Origin: Chloroflexi bacterium RBG_16_72_14
GTDB lineage: Bacteria > Chloroflexota > Limnocylindria > Limnocylindrales > CSP1-4
Length of the DNA: 6,194 nucleotides
Assembly (NCBI GenBank): GCA_001797035.1
Contig: MGOE01000124.1
Location: forward strand, 370-6,563
Direction of reading: 5' to 3'
Shown one piece after another: positions 1-6,148 of the stretch (its first letter is position 1; each line of letters begins with the position of its first letter). The notes below the pieces were generated by a model. That model saw only the letters and a program-made list of their open reading frames with translations. It was not told the origin of the DNA and did not search any database. Both the position numbers and the translations under genes were made by a program.

Positions 1-828
1 GTAGCGGCGGTCCTTCAGCTGGAGCACGCCCCTCGCGGCGGCCTCGGCCCGGCGCTCCTCGGAGTGCTCCTGGTGGAGGGCCACCACGTCGGCGGGCGGC
101 CCCTCGAGCACGATCCGGCCCTGCTCGACCAGGATCGCCCGGTTGCAGTACTCGGTCACCCAGTTCATGTCGTGGGTGACCAGGACGATCGCCTTCGCCT
201 GCTTGACGAGCTCCAGCACCCGCTGCTTCGACTTCTCGCGGAAGGCCGCGTCGCCGGTCGCGAGGACCTCGTCGAGGAGCAGGATGTCCGGCTCAACGGA
301 GGTCGCGATCGCGAAGCCGAGCCGGGCCCGCATGCCGGCCGAGTAGGTCTTGATCGGCGCGTCGATGAACTGGCCCAGGTCCGCGTACTCCACGATGGTC
401 GGCAGCCGCTCCTCGACCATCCGGTGGTCGAGGCCCATGAACGCGCCCCCCAGCCGGATGTTGTCCACGCCCGACAGGTCCTGGTCGAAGCCCACGCCCA
501 GCGTGAGCAGGCTCGACACGTGGCCGTCCACCGCGACCTCGCCCTCGGACGGGGTGATGATCCCGGCCAGCACCTGGAGCAGCGTGCTCTTGCCCGCCCC
601 GTTGGGGCCGATGATTCCCAGCGACTCGCCCTGGAGCACCGTGAAGGTCACGTTCCGGAGCGCCCAGAACGTGGTCTCGCCCCTGCGGCGTACCCGGCGC
701 ACCAGCGAGTCGCGGAGGGTGGTCTTCCTGGTCAGCCGCAGGCTGTAGCGGACGCCCAGGTCCTCGACCCCGATGACGACCCGGCCGTCGCGCCGCATGG
801 CCTGCGGCCGGCTGGCAGTGCCCGTCAC
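1..828 (-). CDS. ABC transporter ATP-binding protein, Wzt/TagH-type polysaccharide exporter (3' end cut by window)
   Basis: This is the ATPase subunit that powers export of a lipid-linked surface polysaccharide or teichoic acid, acting on the cytoplasmic face with the permease encoded just upstream. The 276 visible codons hold a full nucleotide-binding domain. Walker A is GPNGAGKST at residues 74-82. The signature is YSAGM at 162-166, the variant typical of Wzt/TagH rather than LSGGQ. Walker B is ILLLDE at 182-187, and the switch histidine is H219 in VTHDMN. The stretch LGVGFDQDLSGVDNI (110-124) matches the conserved segment of this subfamily. The GTG start at 828 overlaps the permease stop (GTGA), suggesting translational coupling. 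An ATG at codon 11 (base 798) is a possible alternative, and neither has a strong Shine-Dalgarno. No stop is reached by base 1, so whether a C-terminal glycan-binding (Wzt-C) domain follows the charged tail at about 253-276 cannot be seen. The family call is firm; the substrate is unknown. Confidence 0.93.
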   Translation of the reverse strand, partial: MTGTASRPQAMRRDGRVVIGVEDLGVRYSLRLTRKTTLRDSLVRRVRRRGETTFWALRNVTFTVLQGESLGIIGPNGAGKSTLLQVLAGIITPSEGEVAVDGHVSSLLTLGVGFDQDLSGVDNIRLGGAFMGLDHRMVEERLPTIVEYADLGQFIDAPIKTYSAGMRARLGFAIATSVEPDILLLDEVLATGDAAFREKSKQRVLELVKQAKAIVLVTHDMNWVTEYCNRAILVEQGRIVLEGPPADVVALHQEHSEERRAEAAARGVLQLKDRRY

Positions 829-1691
829 AGGACTTTGGCGAACATGGGCTCGACCCGCTTGAACAGCCAGGTCGCCAGCGCCAGCAGCAGGAGCGAGAGC
901 AGCCCGAGCACGATGAGCCCGCTCCAGTCCGGGGCCCGGCCCTCGTAGACCAGGTCGCGGTAGCCGTTGAACAGCGTGGTCCACGGATTGACGGCGAACC
1001 AGGTGTTCACCACCGGGTACTTCTCCGCCATGTCGGCGACCAGGTCCATCCCGTACAGGGCCGGTGACAGGTAGAACCAGAACCGGAGCACGTGGCGGGC
1101 GAGGTTGCCGACATCCCGGTAGAAGACGTTGATCGCGGACAGCGCGGTCGCCACGGCCAGCGAGAACACGAGCTGGACGAGGGCGACCACCGGGACCAGG
1201 AGCATCCACGGCGTCGCGTGGTGGGGGTAGACGAGCAGCGTGATCGCGACCAGCGGGATGAGCCCGAACGCGAAGCTCACGACGCCCGCCATGACCGCGG
1301 ACACCGGCAGCACGAGCTTCGGGAAGTTGATCTGCTTGATCAGCCGCTCCATGGCCACCACGGAGCTCAGGCCCTCGCCCACGGTCGCCTGGAACCACTT
1401 CCAGGGCAGGACCGCGCACAGCACGAACAGCGGGAAGTCGGGTCCGCCGCGCTGGAGGATCACCCCCACGAGGACCACGTAGACGAGCATCTGGAGCAGG
1501 GGGTCGAGCACCCACCACACGTTGCCCAGCAGCGTGTCCGAGCCGCGCTTCTTGAGGTCGGCTCGCACGAGGTAGGCGATGAGGCGCCGTCGCGACAGCA
1601 CGTCGCGGACGCCGATCTGGATCAGCTCCAGGGGTCCGGGACGTACCGACGACGACCGGAAGGAGGCCGGCGCCTCCGATCGAGCGGTCAC
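825..1691 (-). CDS. ABC-2 type permease, Wzm/TagG-type polysaccharide exporter
   Basis: This is the integral membrane subunit of the export pair, forming the channel for an undecaprenyl-linked glycan across the inner membrane. At 288 aa it has the usual length for the ABC2_membrane family, with six hydrophobic segments at roughly residues 62-80, 86-104, 126-155, 161-187, 201-217 and 257-277. Family-like signatures include the amphipathic N-terminal stretch LIAYLVRADLKKR (37-49), LIKQINFPKLVLPV (117-130), NVFYRDVGNL (188-197) after the fourth segment, and NPWTTLFNGYRDLVYEG (235-251) in the loop before the last helix. The GTG start at 1691 is the first possible one: an in-frame TGA lies less than 30 bases upstream. 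There is no clear Shine-Dalgarno before it, so a leaderless or near-leaderless start is conceivable. The gene overlaps the ATPase by four bases. The ABC-2 exporter identity is firm; the O-antigen versus teichoic acid substrate is not decidable here. Confidence 0.93.
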   Translation of the reverse strand: MTARSEAPASFRSSSVRPGPLELIQIGVRDVLSRRRLIAYLVRADLKKRGSDTLLGNVWWVLDPLLQMLVYVVLVGVILQRGGPDFPLFVLCAVLPWKWFQATVGEGLSSVVAMERLIKQINFPKLVLPVSAVMAGVVSFAFGLIPLVAITLLVYPHHATPWMLLVPVVALVQLVFSLAVATALSAINVFYRDVGNLARHVLRFWFYLSPALYGMDLVADMAEKYPVVNTWFAVNPWTTLFNGYRDLVYEGRAPDWSGLIVLGLLSLLLLALATWLFKRVEPMFAKVL

Positions 1692-1820
1692 GGCGCGGAG
1701 GGTAGCACGGGGTCACACGCGCGGGTCCCGTGCGCGCATGGGGTACCATTGCGCGCCGCGCCGTCCGCACACGAACCCGTCGCCGCGACGGTTGCCACAC
1801 ACCGAGGAACCACCGACCCC
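1692..1820. promoter_or_regulatory. Divergent intergenic region with the probable promoters of both gene groups
   Basis: These 129 bases separate the start of the minus-strand exporter pair from the plus-strand foldase operon, so both transcripts should start in or near them. On the plus strand TACCAT (1744-1749) fits the -10 consensus at four of six bases, but there is no convincing -35 about 17 bases before it. On the minus strand TACCCT (1704-1699) sits 7 bases before the GTG start, a spacing that would give an almost leaderless mRNA. A short GAGGA (1804-1808) lies 12 bases before the foldase ATG and may be a weak ribosome-binding site. No operator palindrome, riboswitch or small gene was recognised. 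The placement as a promoter region rests on gene layout; the individual hexamers are weak guesses. Confidence 0.45.
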
Positions 1821-3533
1821 ATGACGTTCCGCGCCCGGACCGGCTCCAACCGGCCTCGAACCTGGGACGAGCGGGACCGGCGCACGTTTCTGCTGAACGT
1901 GGGCTTCGGTCTGACCGTCGTCGCCGCCCTGCTGCTGCTCCTGATCGCCTTCGGCCTGTCCTGGTACGGCGACTACCTGGCCTCGGCCGCCACGGTCAAC
2001 GGCCAGTCCATCTCCAAGGATGCCTACAACAGGCAGCTGGCCGTCAACACCTTCCGAATCAGCTACCAGCGGAGCCGGATCCGGACCCTGCTGACCGCCG
2101 GGCGGATCCGCACGACGGACGCGGAGAACCGCATGGCCGTCCTCGACCAGTACACCCAGCAGGCCGGCACGATCGCGCTGGAGCAGCTGATCGACGGCAA
2201 GGTCATGGAGGCGCTCGCCGCGGGCCAGGGTGTCACGGTCTCGGAGGCGGACGTGGACACCAAGGTCACCGAGGAGGCGACGACGCCGGAGCTTCGCCGC
2301 GCGTGGATGATCGCCGTGGAGCCCGAGCTTGCGGAGGGCGAGTCCACGCCCACCGACGCCGCCAAGGCGGCGGCGAAGGCCAAGGCCCAGCAGGCGCTGA
2401 CCGACCTCAGGGCCGGCAAGGACTGGGACACGATCGCGAAGGCCGTGTCGACGGATGCGAGCAAGGACCAGGCCGGCGACCTCGGCTTCATCGACGAGAA
2501 CGCCTCGCTCGACGGAGCGTTCGTGGACGCGCTGGTGGCCGTGGCCAAGGACACGCCCACCGACGTCATCGAGGGCGAGGACGGGGTCTACCGCGTGGGC
2601 CGCGTGACCGAGATCATCGACGCCGTCGTGGACGCCACCCTGGAGCAGCAGGTCCAGGCCGAAGGCGTGGCGCTCGAGGACTTCCGGGCCGCGATGCGCC
2701 GGGAGGCCCTCCGCGACAAGCTCGACGAGGCGATCCTCGCGCGGGTCCTGGCGGCGGGCCCGCAGCGCCAGGTCCAGGAGATCTTCCTCGAGCAGGGCTC
2801 CAGCGAGACCGGTCCCGGCGCGATCCGCGTGCGGCACATCCTGTACTCGCCCAACGGCGACCCGAACGCGGCGTCCACGCTGGCCGAGGACGACCCGGCC
2901 TGGGCCGAGGCGAAGACGAGGGCGGACGCGGCCTACCAGAAGCTGGTGGCGGACATCGGCCAGTTCGACGCGCTCGCGCGTGCCGAGAGCGACGAGGGCC
3001 TCGCCGCGACGAGCGGCGGCAAGCTGCCCTACTTCTCCACGGACGACGCGATCGACCCGGTGTTCGCCGCGGCGATCTTCGCGCCGGGCCTCAAGGAGGG
3101 GCAGCTGCTGGAGCCGGTCAAGTCCTCGTTCGGCTGGCACGTGATCCAGGTCATGCGCTTCCCGCCCGACCTCGAGTGGGCCAACAAGCTCAAGGCGGCG
3201 GTCGACGGTGGCCAGGACTTCGGCGAGCTCGCCCGCGACAACTCGGACAATGCCGAGGCGGCCGAGGGCGGCGACATCGGCTGGATCGGCAAGGGCCAGC
3301 TCCAGCAGGAGCTCGAGGACGCGATCTTCGCCACCCCGGTCGGCGCGGTGAGCCAGCCGCTGGTCGTGGACGGCGAGGGGATCTACCTGTTCAAGGTGAA
3401 CAAGCAGGAGACCCGCGAGCCGGACGACGAGCAGCGGGCGCAGCTCGAGGCCTCGGCGTTCTCGACCTGGTACTCGAAGGAGAAGGCCGGGTTCACGATC
3501 GAGCGCTCGATCACCACCTCCGTCGCGGGCTGA
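1821..3533 (+). CDS. Membrane-anchored SurA/PrsA-like peptidyl-prolyl cis-trans isomerase with three parvulin-like modules
   Basis: This is a predicted extracytoplasmic foldase/chaperone of 570 aa that helps exported proteins fold. The start is the ATG at 1821, chosen because the basic N-terminus and membrane anchor follow at once and upstream sequence in this frame is antisense to the permease. Residues 1-26 are basic and cytoplasmic, and 27-49 form one transmembrane helix (VVAALLLLLIAFGL core). There is no lipobox, and the whole protein has no cysteine. About 56-150 is a SurA N-like helical domain beginning VNGQSISKDAYNRQL. Three parvulin-like modules follow. Module 1 (about 158-266) lacks the catalytic histidines. 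A helical linker (about 270-330) precedes module 2 (336-447), which has RHIL with H339 and FGWH with H440 and looks active. Module 3 (about 448-530) has GGDIGWIGKG but no first strand and no histidines. An inserted loop (342-362) interrupts module 2. The last 40 residues are charged. The gene heads the operon, 20 bp before mazG. The fold is confident; clients are unknown. Confidence 0.9.
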   Translation: MTFRARTGSNRPRTWDERDRRTFLLNVGFGLTVVAALLLLLIAFGLSWYGDYLASAATVNGQSISKDAYNRQLAVNTFRISYQRSRIRTLLTAGRIRTTDAENRMAVLDQYTQQAGTIALEQLIDGKVMEALAAGQGVTVSEADVDTKVTEEATTPELRRAWMIAVEPELAEGESTPTDAAKAAAKAKAQQALTDLRAGKDWDTIAKAVSTDASKDQAGDLGFIDENASLDGAFVDALVAVAKDTPTDVIEGEDGVYRVGRVTEIIDAVVDATLEQQVQAEGVALEDFRAAMRREALRDKLDEAILARVLAAGPQRQVQEIFLEQGSSETGPGAIRVRHILYSPNGDPNAASTLAEDDPAWAEAKTRADAAYQKLVADIGQFDALARAESDEGLAATSGGKLPYFSTDDAIDPVFAAAIFAPGLKEGQLLEPVKSSFGWHVIQVMRFPPDLEWANKLKAAVDGGQDFGELARDNSDNAEAAEGGDIGWIGKGQLQQELEDAIFATPVGAVSQPLVVDGEGIYLFKVNKQETREPDDEQRAQLEASAFSTWYSKEKAGFTIERSITTSVAG

Positions 3534-3553
3534 CGCCCCCCGGCGGCCGGACG

Positions 3554-4708
3554 ATGCTGGACGCGCTCCTCGCCGAGGCCAGGCTCCGGTGGGGGCTCGA
3601 TCCGGCGGATGGCCTGGCCGTGGTGACCGCGGAGCGGCTGGTCGGCACGCCGATCGAGCCCTCGCGGCCGGTCCTCGTCGTCCCCACGGCACGCCTCCGC
3701 ACCGCCGCGGACGCGCCCGCGACGCCGCTCCCCGGACGCCACGGCCCGCGCGGGCGGGACGCGCTCTCGGTGCTGGCGCGCCTGTACCCCGCCGACCACC
3801 CCGTCGGCCGGTTCGGGCGCGAGGACGGGACGACCGTCGGGGCGCTGACGTCACCGGACCTCGCCCAGCCGCTGTACCTCGCCCCGCTGGCGCCGGTCGC
3901 GGACGCCGCCTCGCCCTGGGGGATGCCCTGGATCTCGGACCGGCTGCGCGCCCCCGACGGCTGTCCGTGGGACCGCGAGCAGACCCACGAGTCGCTGCGC
4001 AACCACCTGCTCGAGGAGGCGTACGAGGTCTACGACGCGCTCGCCGACGGGGCGACGCCGGCCCTGGCCGGGGAGCTCGGCGACCTGCTGCTCCAGGTCG
4101 TGCTCCACGCCCAGCTGGCCGCCGAGGCGGGCGTGTTCGACCTGACGGACGTGTGGGCGGCGATCGCGACCAAGATCGTCCGCCGCCATCCGCACGTGTT
4201 CGGTGAGTCCGAGGCGCGCACCGCCGCGGACGTCAACCGGCAGTGGGAGCGGATCAAGGCCGCGGAGCGGGCGGTCGCCGCCGACGAGACCGGCGCCGAG
4301 GCGCCGAACAGCGCGCTGGACGGGATCAGCCGGTCGCTGCCCGCGCTCGCCGCCAGCCAGGAGATGCAGGAGCGGGCCGCAAACCTCGGCTACGACTGGC
4401 CGTCGATCGACGGCGTGCTGGACAAGGTGCGCGAGGAGGTCGGCGAGCTGGTCGAGGCCGATGACGACAACGAGCGGGCCGAGGAGCTGGGCGACCTGCT
4501 GTTCGTGCTCGTCAACGTCGGCCGCAAGACGGGGATCGAGGTGGAGGCGGCGCTGCGCGCGGCCAACGAGAAGTTCCGCCGGCGGTTCCGGCACGTGGAG
4601 CTGGCGGCCGCCGCGCGCGGCGTCGCCCTCCGTGATCTGTCCTTCGAGGAGCTGGACGCGCTGTGGGACGCCGCGAAGGCGGACGAGCGCCGGGAGGCGA
4701 CGGCATGA
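3554..4708 (+). CDS. mazG: Nucleoside triphosphate pyrophosphohydrolase MazG with an extra N-terminal region
   Basis: This cytosolic enzyme hydrolyses NTPs/dNTPs to the monophosphate and pyrophosphate, in housecleaning and stress control of nucleotide pools. The protein is 384 aa, against about 263 in E. coli MazG. The excess is an N-terminal region of about 118 residues. Two MazG repeats follow. The first has CPWDREQTHESLRNHLLEEAYE from 137 to 158 (metal ligands likely E154, E155, E158) and ELGDLLLQ at 174-181 (E174, D177). The second has REEVGELVEA at 293-302 and ELGDLLFVLVN at 311-321 (E311, D314), ending with the typical KFRRRFRHVE at 340-349. The N-terminal part contains LYPADHPVGRFG (77-88) and PLYLAPL (106-112), which resemble the end of the methylase domain of YabN-type fusion proteins. 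The ATG at 3554 lies 20 bp after the foldase stop and has only a weak GGCCGGA before it. The stop overlaps the rph start (ATGA). The MazG function is firm; the role of the N-terminus is unknown. Confidence 0.95.
   Translation: MLDALLAEARLRWGLDPADGLAVVTAERLVGTPIEPSRPVLVVPTARLRTAADAPATPLPGRHGPRGRDALSVLARLYPADHPVGRFGREDGTTVGALTSPDLAQPLYLAPLAPVADAASPWGMPWISDRLRAPDGCPWDREQTHESLRNHLLEEAYEVYDALADGATPALAGELGDLLLQVVLHAQLAAEAGVFDLTDVWAAIATKIVRRHPHVFGESEARTAADVNRQWERIKAAERAVAADETGAEAPNSALDGISRSLPALAASQEMQERAANLGYDWPSIDGVLDKVREEVGELVEADDDNERAEELGDLLFVLVNVGRKTGIEVEAALRAANEKFRRRFRHVELAAAARGVALRDLSFEELDALWDAAKADERREATA
4692..4697 (+). promoter_or_regulatory. Strong Shine-Dalgarno for rph, inside the end of mazG
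   Basis: GGGAGG lies 7 bases before the ATG at 4705. It is the clearest ribosome-binding site in the window. It fixes the rph start at 4705, inside the ATGA overlap with mazG, rather than at a later codon nearer the conserved core. Confidence 0.75.
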
Positions 4709-5484
4709 GCATCGGCAATCGGCCGCCGGGTGGTGGCGGCATCGCGAGCGGCGGCATCGGCAATCGGGGGTACCTGCGGGCCGACGGTCGGGGTCCCAGC
4801 GACCTGCGGCCGATCGAGATCAAGCTCGGGGTCCAGAAGTGGGCCGAGGGCTCGTGCCTGATCCGCTTCGGCGACACCCAGGTCCTGTGCGCGGCCACGA
4901 TCGAGGACCGCGTCCCGCCGCACCTTCGCGGCAAGGGCACGGGCTGGGTCACGGGCACCTACGAGATGCTGCCACGGGCCACGGCGGAGCGCTCCGAGCG
5001 CGAGAGCGCCAAGGGCCGGATCGGCGGCCGGACGCACGAGATCCAGCGCCTCGTCGGGCGGTCGCTGCGTGGCGTGGTGGACCTGTCCCGGCTCGGCGAG
5101 CGCACCGTCACCGTGGACTGCGACGTGATCGTGGCCGACGGCGGGACCCGCACGGCGTCGATCACCGGCGGGTACGTGGCGCTGGCGGCCGCGCTGATCT
5201 CGTATGGCATGGACCGGCACCTCGTCGGGCACGTGGCGGCCGTGAGCGTCGGGATCATCGACGGGGTGCACCTGCTGGACCTCGACTACAGCGAGGATTC
5301 CCGGGCCGAGGTGGACTTCAACGTCGTGGGCACCGACGCCGGCGCGTACGTCGAGCTCCAGGGCACGGCCGAGGGCAAGCCGTTCGACCGGGCGTCGCTG
5401 GACGCCCTGCTGGACCTCGCGAACGTGGGGCTCGGCCGGCTGTTCGAGGCACAGGCGGCGGCGATCGCGACGGTTCGGCGCTAG
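4705..5484 (+). CDS. rph: Ribonuclease PH (tRNA 3'-end processing phosphorolytic exoribonuclease)
   Basis: RNase PH removes nucleotides from the 3' end of tRNA precursors and other RNAs using inorganic phosphate, as a hexameric ring in the cytosol. The 259 aa protein carries the family core: RADGRGPSDLRPI (25-37), GTGWVTGTYEMLPRAT (78-93), KGRIGGRTHEIQRLVGRSLR (103-122) with the phosphate-site arginine R109, DGGTRTASITGG (145-156) with T148 and R149, and LDLDYSEDSRAEVDFN (191-206) whose D198 and D204 fit the catalytic aspartate pair. The length is slightly above the usual 238-250 because of a Gly-rich N-terminal extension (about residues 2-22) containing SIGNR and GIGNR, encoded by a 14-bp direct repeat. 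The start is set by GGGAGG 7 bases upstream and by the 4-base overlap with mazG. rdgB follows after 2 bp, a common neighbourhood for rph. Identity is firm; the extension has no known role. Confidence 0.97.
   Translation: MSIGNRPPGGGGIASGGIGNRGYLRADGRGPSDLRPIEIKLGVQKWAEGSCLIRFGDTQVLCAATIEDRVPPHLRGKGTGWVTGTYEMLPRATAERSERESAKGRIGGRTHEIQRLVGRSLRGVVDLSRLGERTVTVDCDVIVADGGTRTASITGGYVALAAALISYGMDRHLVGHVAAVSVGIIDGVHLLDLDYSEDSRAEVDFNVVGTDAGAYVELQGTAEGKPFDRASLDALLDLANVGLGRLFEAQAAAIATVRR
4709..4767 (+). repeat. 14-bp in-frame direct repeat at the 5' end of rph
   Basis: The sequence GCATCGGCAATCGG occurs at 4709-4722 and again, identically, at 4754-4767. The offset is 45 bases, exactly 15 codons, so both copies are read in the same frame and encode SIGNR and GIGNR. 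The sequence between is GC-rich and partly repeats GGCGGCATCG. It looks like a small local duplication that built the N-terminal extension of RNase PH. Confidence 0.8.
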
Positions 5485-5486
5485 GC

Positions 5487-6131
5487 GTGACGCGTCCGAC
5501 GCCGCGACGGCTCCTCGTCGCGACCCGCTCCCGGCACAAGCTCCGCGAGCTGTCGCAGCTGCTGGGGCTGCCCGCCCGGGTGGAGCTGGTGTCGCCGGAC
5601 GACGTCGGGATCGCCGATGAGCCCGAGGAGACCGGGGAGACGTTCGAGGCCAACGCCCGGCTCAAGGCCCGCTGGTACGCGCGCCGCTCGGGCCTGCCCA
5701 CGCTCGCGGATGACTCCGGTCTCGAGGTGGACGCCCTGGCCGGCGGGCCGGGCGTCCGGACCCGGCGCTACGCCGGGGCCACCGCGACCGACGAGGCCAA
5801 CAACGCGAAGCTGCTGCGCGAGCTGGCCGGCCTCCCGCCCGGGTGGCGCGGGGCTCGCTACGTGTGCGTGCTCGCGCTGGCGCTGCCCGGCGAGGCGGGG
5901 CCGCGCGGGGGCCTCGGGACGGTGACCCGCCGCGGAACCTGCCGGGGCCGGATCGCCACGGCACCCAAGGGGCACGGCGGCTTCGGTTACGACCCGATCT
6001 TCGAGCCCTGGTCCGAACCGCCGGGCGGCGAGACGCTGGGTCTGTGGTCCGCGGAGGCGAAGAACGCGATCTCGCACCGGTCGCGCGCGGCGAGGCGCAT
6101 GGCGCCGGTGCTGCGCGCCCTCGGGTTCTGA
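5487..6131 (+). CDS. rdgB: RdgB/HAM1 family non-canonical purine NTP pyrophosphatase (ITP/dITP/XTP)
   Basis: This cytosolic enzyme converts ITP, dITP and XTP to monophosphates and pyrophosphate, keeping deaminated purines out of DNA and RNA. The 214 aa length is normal for the family. Motifs in order are ATRSRHKLREL (12-22), the phosphate-binding segment; ETFEANARLKA (51-61); LADDSGLEVDAL (73-84) with the metal/catalytic aspartates D75 and D76; GGPGVRTRRYAG (86-97); GGFGYDPIFEP (164-174), the base-recognition segment; and AKNAISHRSRAA (191-202) with K192, H197 and R198. The first motif normally reads ATxNxGK; here serine (S15) and histidine (H17) replace Asn and Gly. The GTG start at 5487 lies 2 bp after the rph stop and gives the expected short N-terminus; no good Shine-Dalgarno is visible, so translation may depend on coupling to rph. 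It works alongside MazG from the same operon in nucleotide housecleaning. Identity is firm. Confidence 0.95.
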   Translation: MTRPTPRRLLVATRSRHKLRELSQLLGLPARVELVSPDDVGIADEPEETGETFEANARLKARWYARRSGLPTLADDSGLEVDALAGGPGVRTRRYAGATATDEANNAKLLRELAGLPPGWRGARYVCVLALALPGEAGPRGGLGTVTRRGTCRGRIATAPKGHGGFGYDPIFEPWSEPPGGETLGLWSAEAKNAISHRSRAARRMAPVLRALGF

Positions 6132-6148
6132 GGCGGGCCGGGGACCCG

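Noticed and set aside
64..948. Plus-strand open frame across the ATPase and the end of the permease
   Set aside because: It is opposite a gene with Walker A, signature and Walker B motifs and shows no domain of its own.
1718..1740. GC-rich partial palindrome around CGCGCGGGTCCCGTGCGCG in the intergenic region
   Set aside because: Pairing is imperfect and short, as expected by chance in such GC-rich DNA; not strong enough to call an operator.
1092..1820. In-frame extension of the foldase upstream of 1821
   Set aside because: It is antisense to the permease and gives His/Glu/Arg-rich sequence; the basic N-terminus and membrane anchor begin right after the ATG at 1821.
1730..3553. Open frame continuing upstream of mazG through the whole foldase gene
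   Set aside because: The upstream part is low-complexity Arg/Gly/Pro sequence in a shifted frame of the foldase; MazG-like sequence starts only at the ATG at 3554.
1713..3854. A 713-codon open frame on the minus strand across the foldase gene
   Set aside because: Its translation is Arg/Gly/Leu-rich with no recognisable domain, and it lies opposite a gene with clear motifs. Long antisense open frames are expected at this GC content.
4203..5486. Open frame extending rdgB far upstream through mazG and rph
   Set aside because: The upstream translation is Arg/Pro/Ser-rich shadow sequence; the RdgB fold starts at the GTG at 5487.
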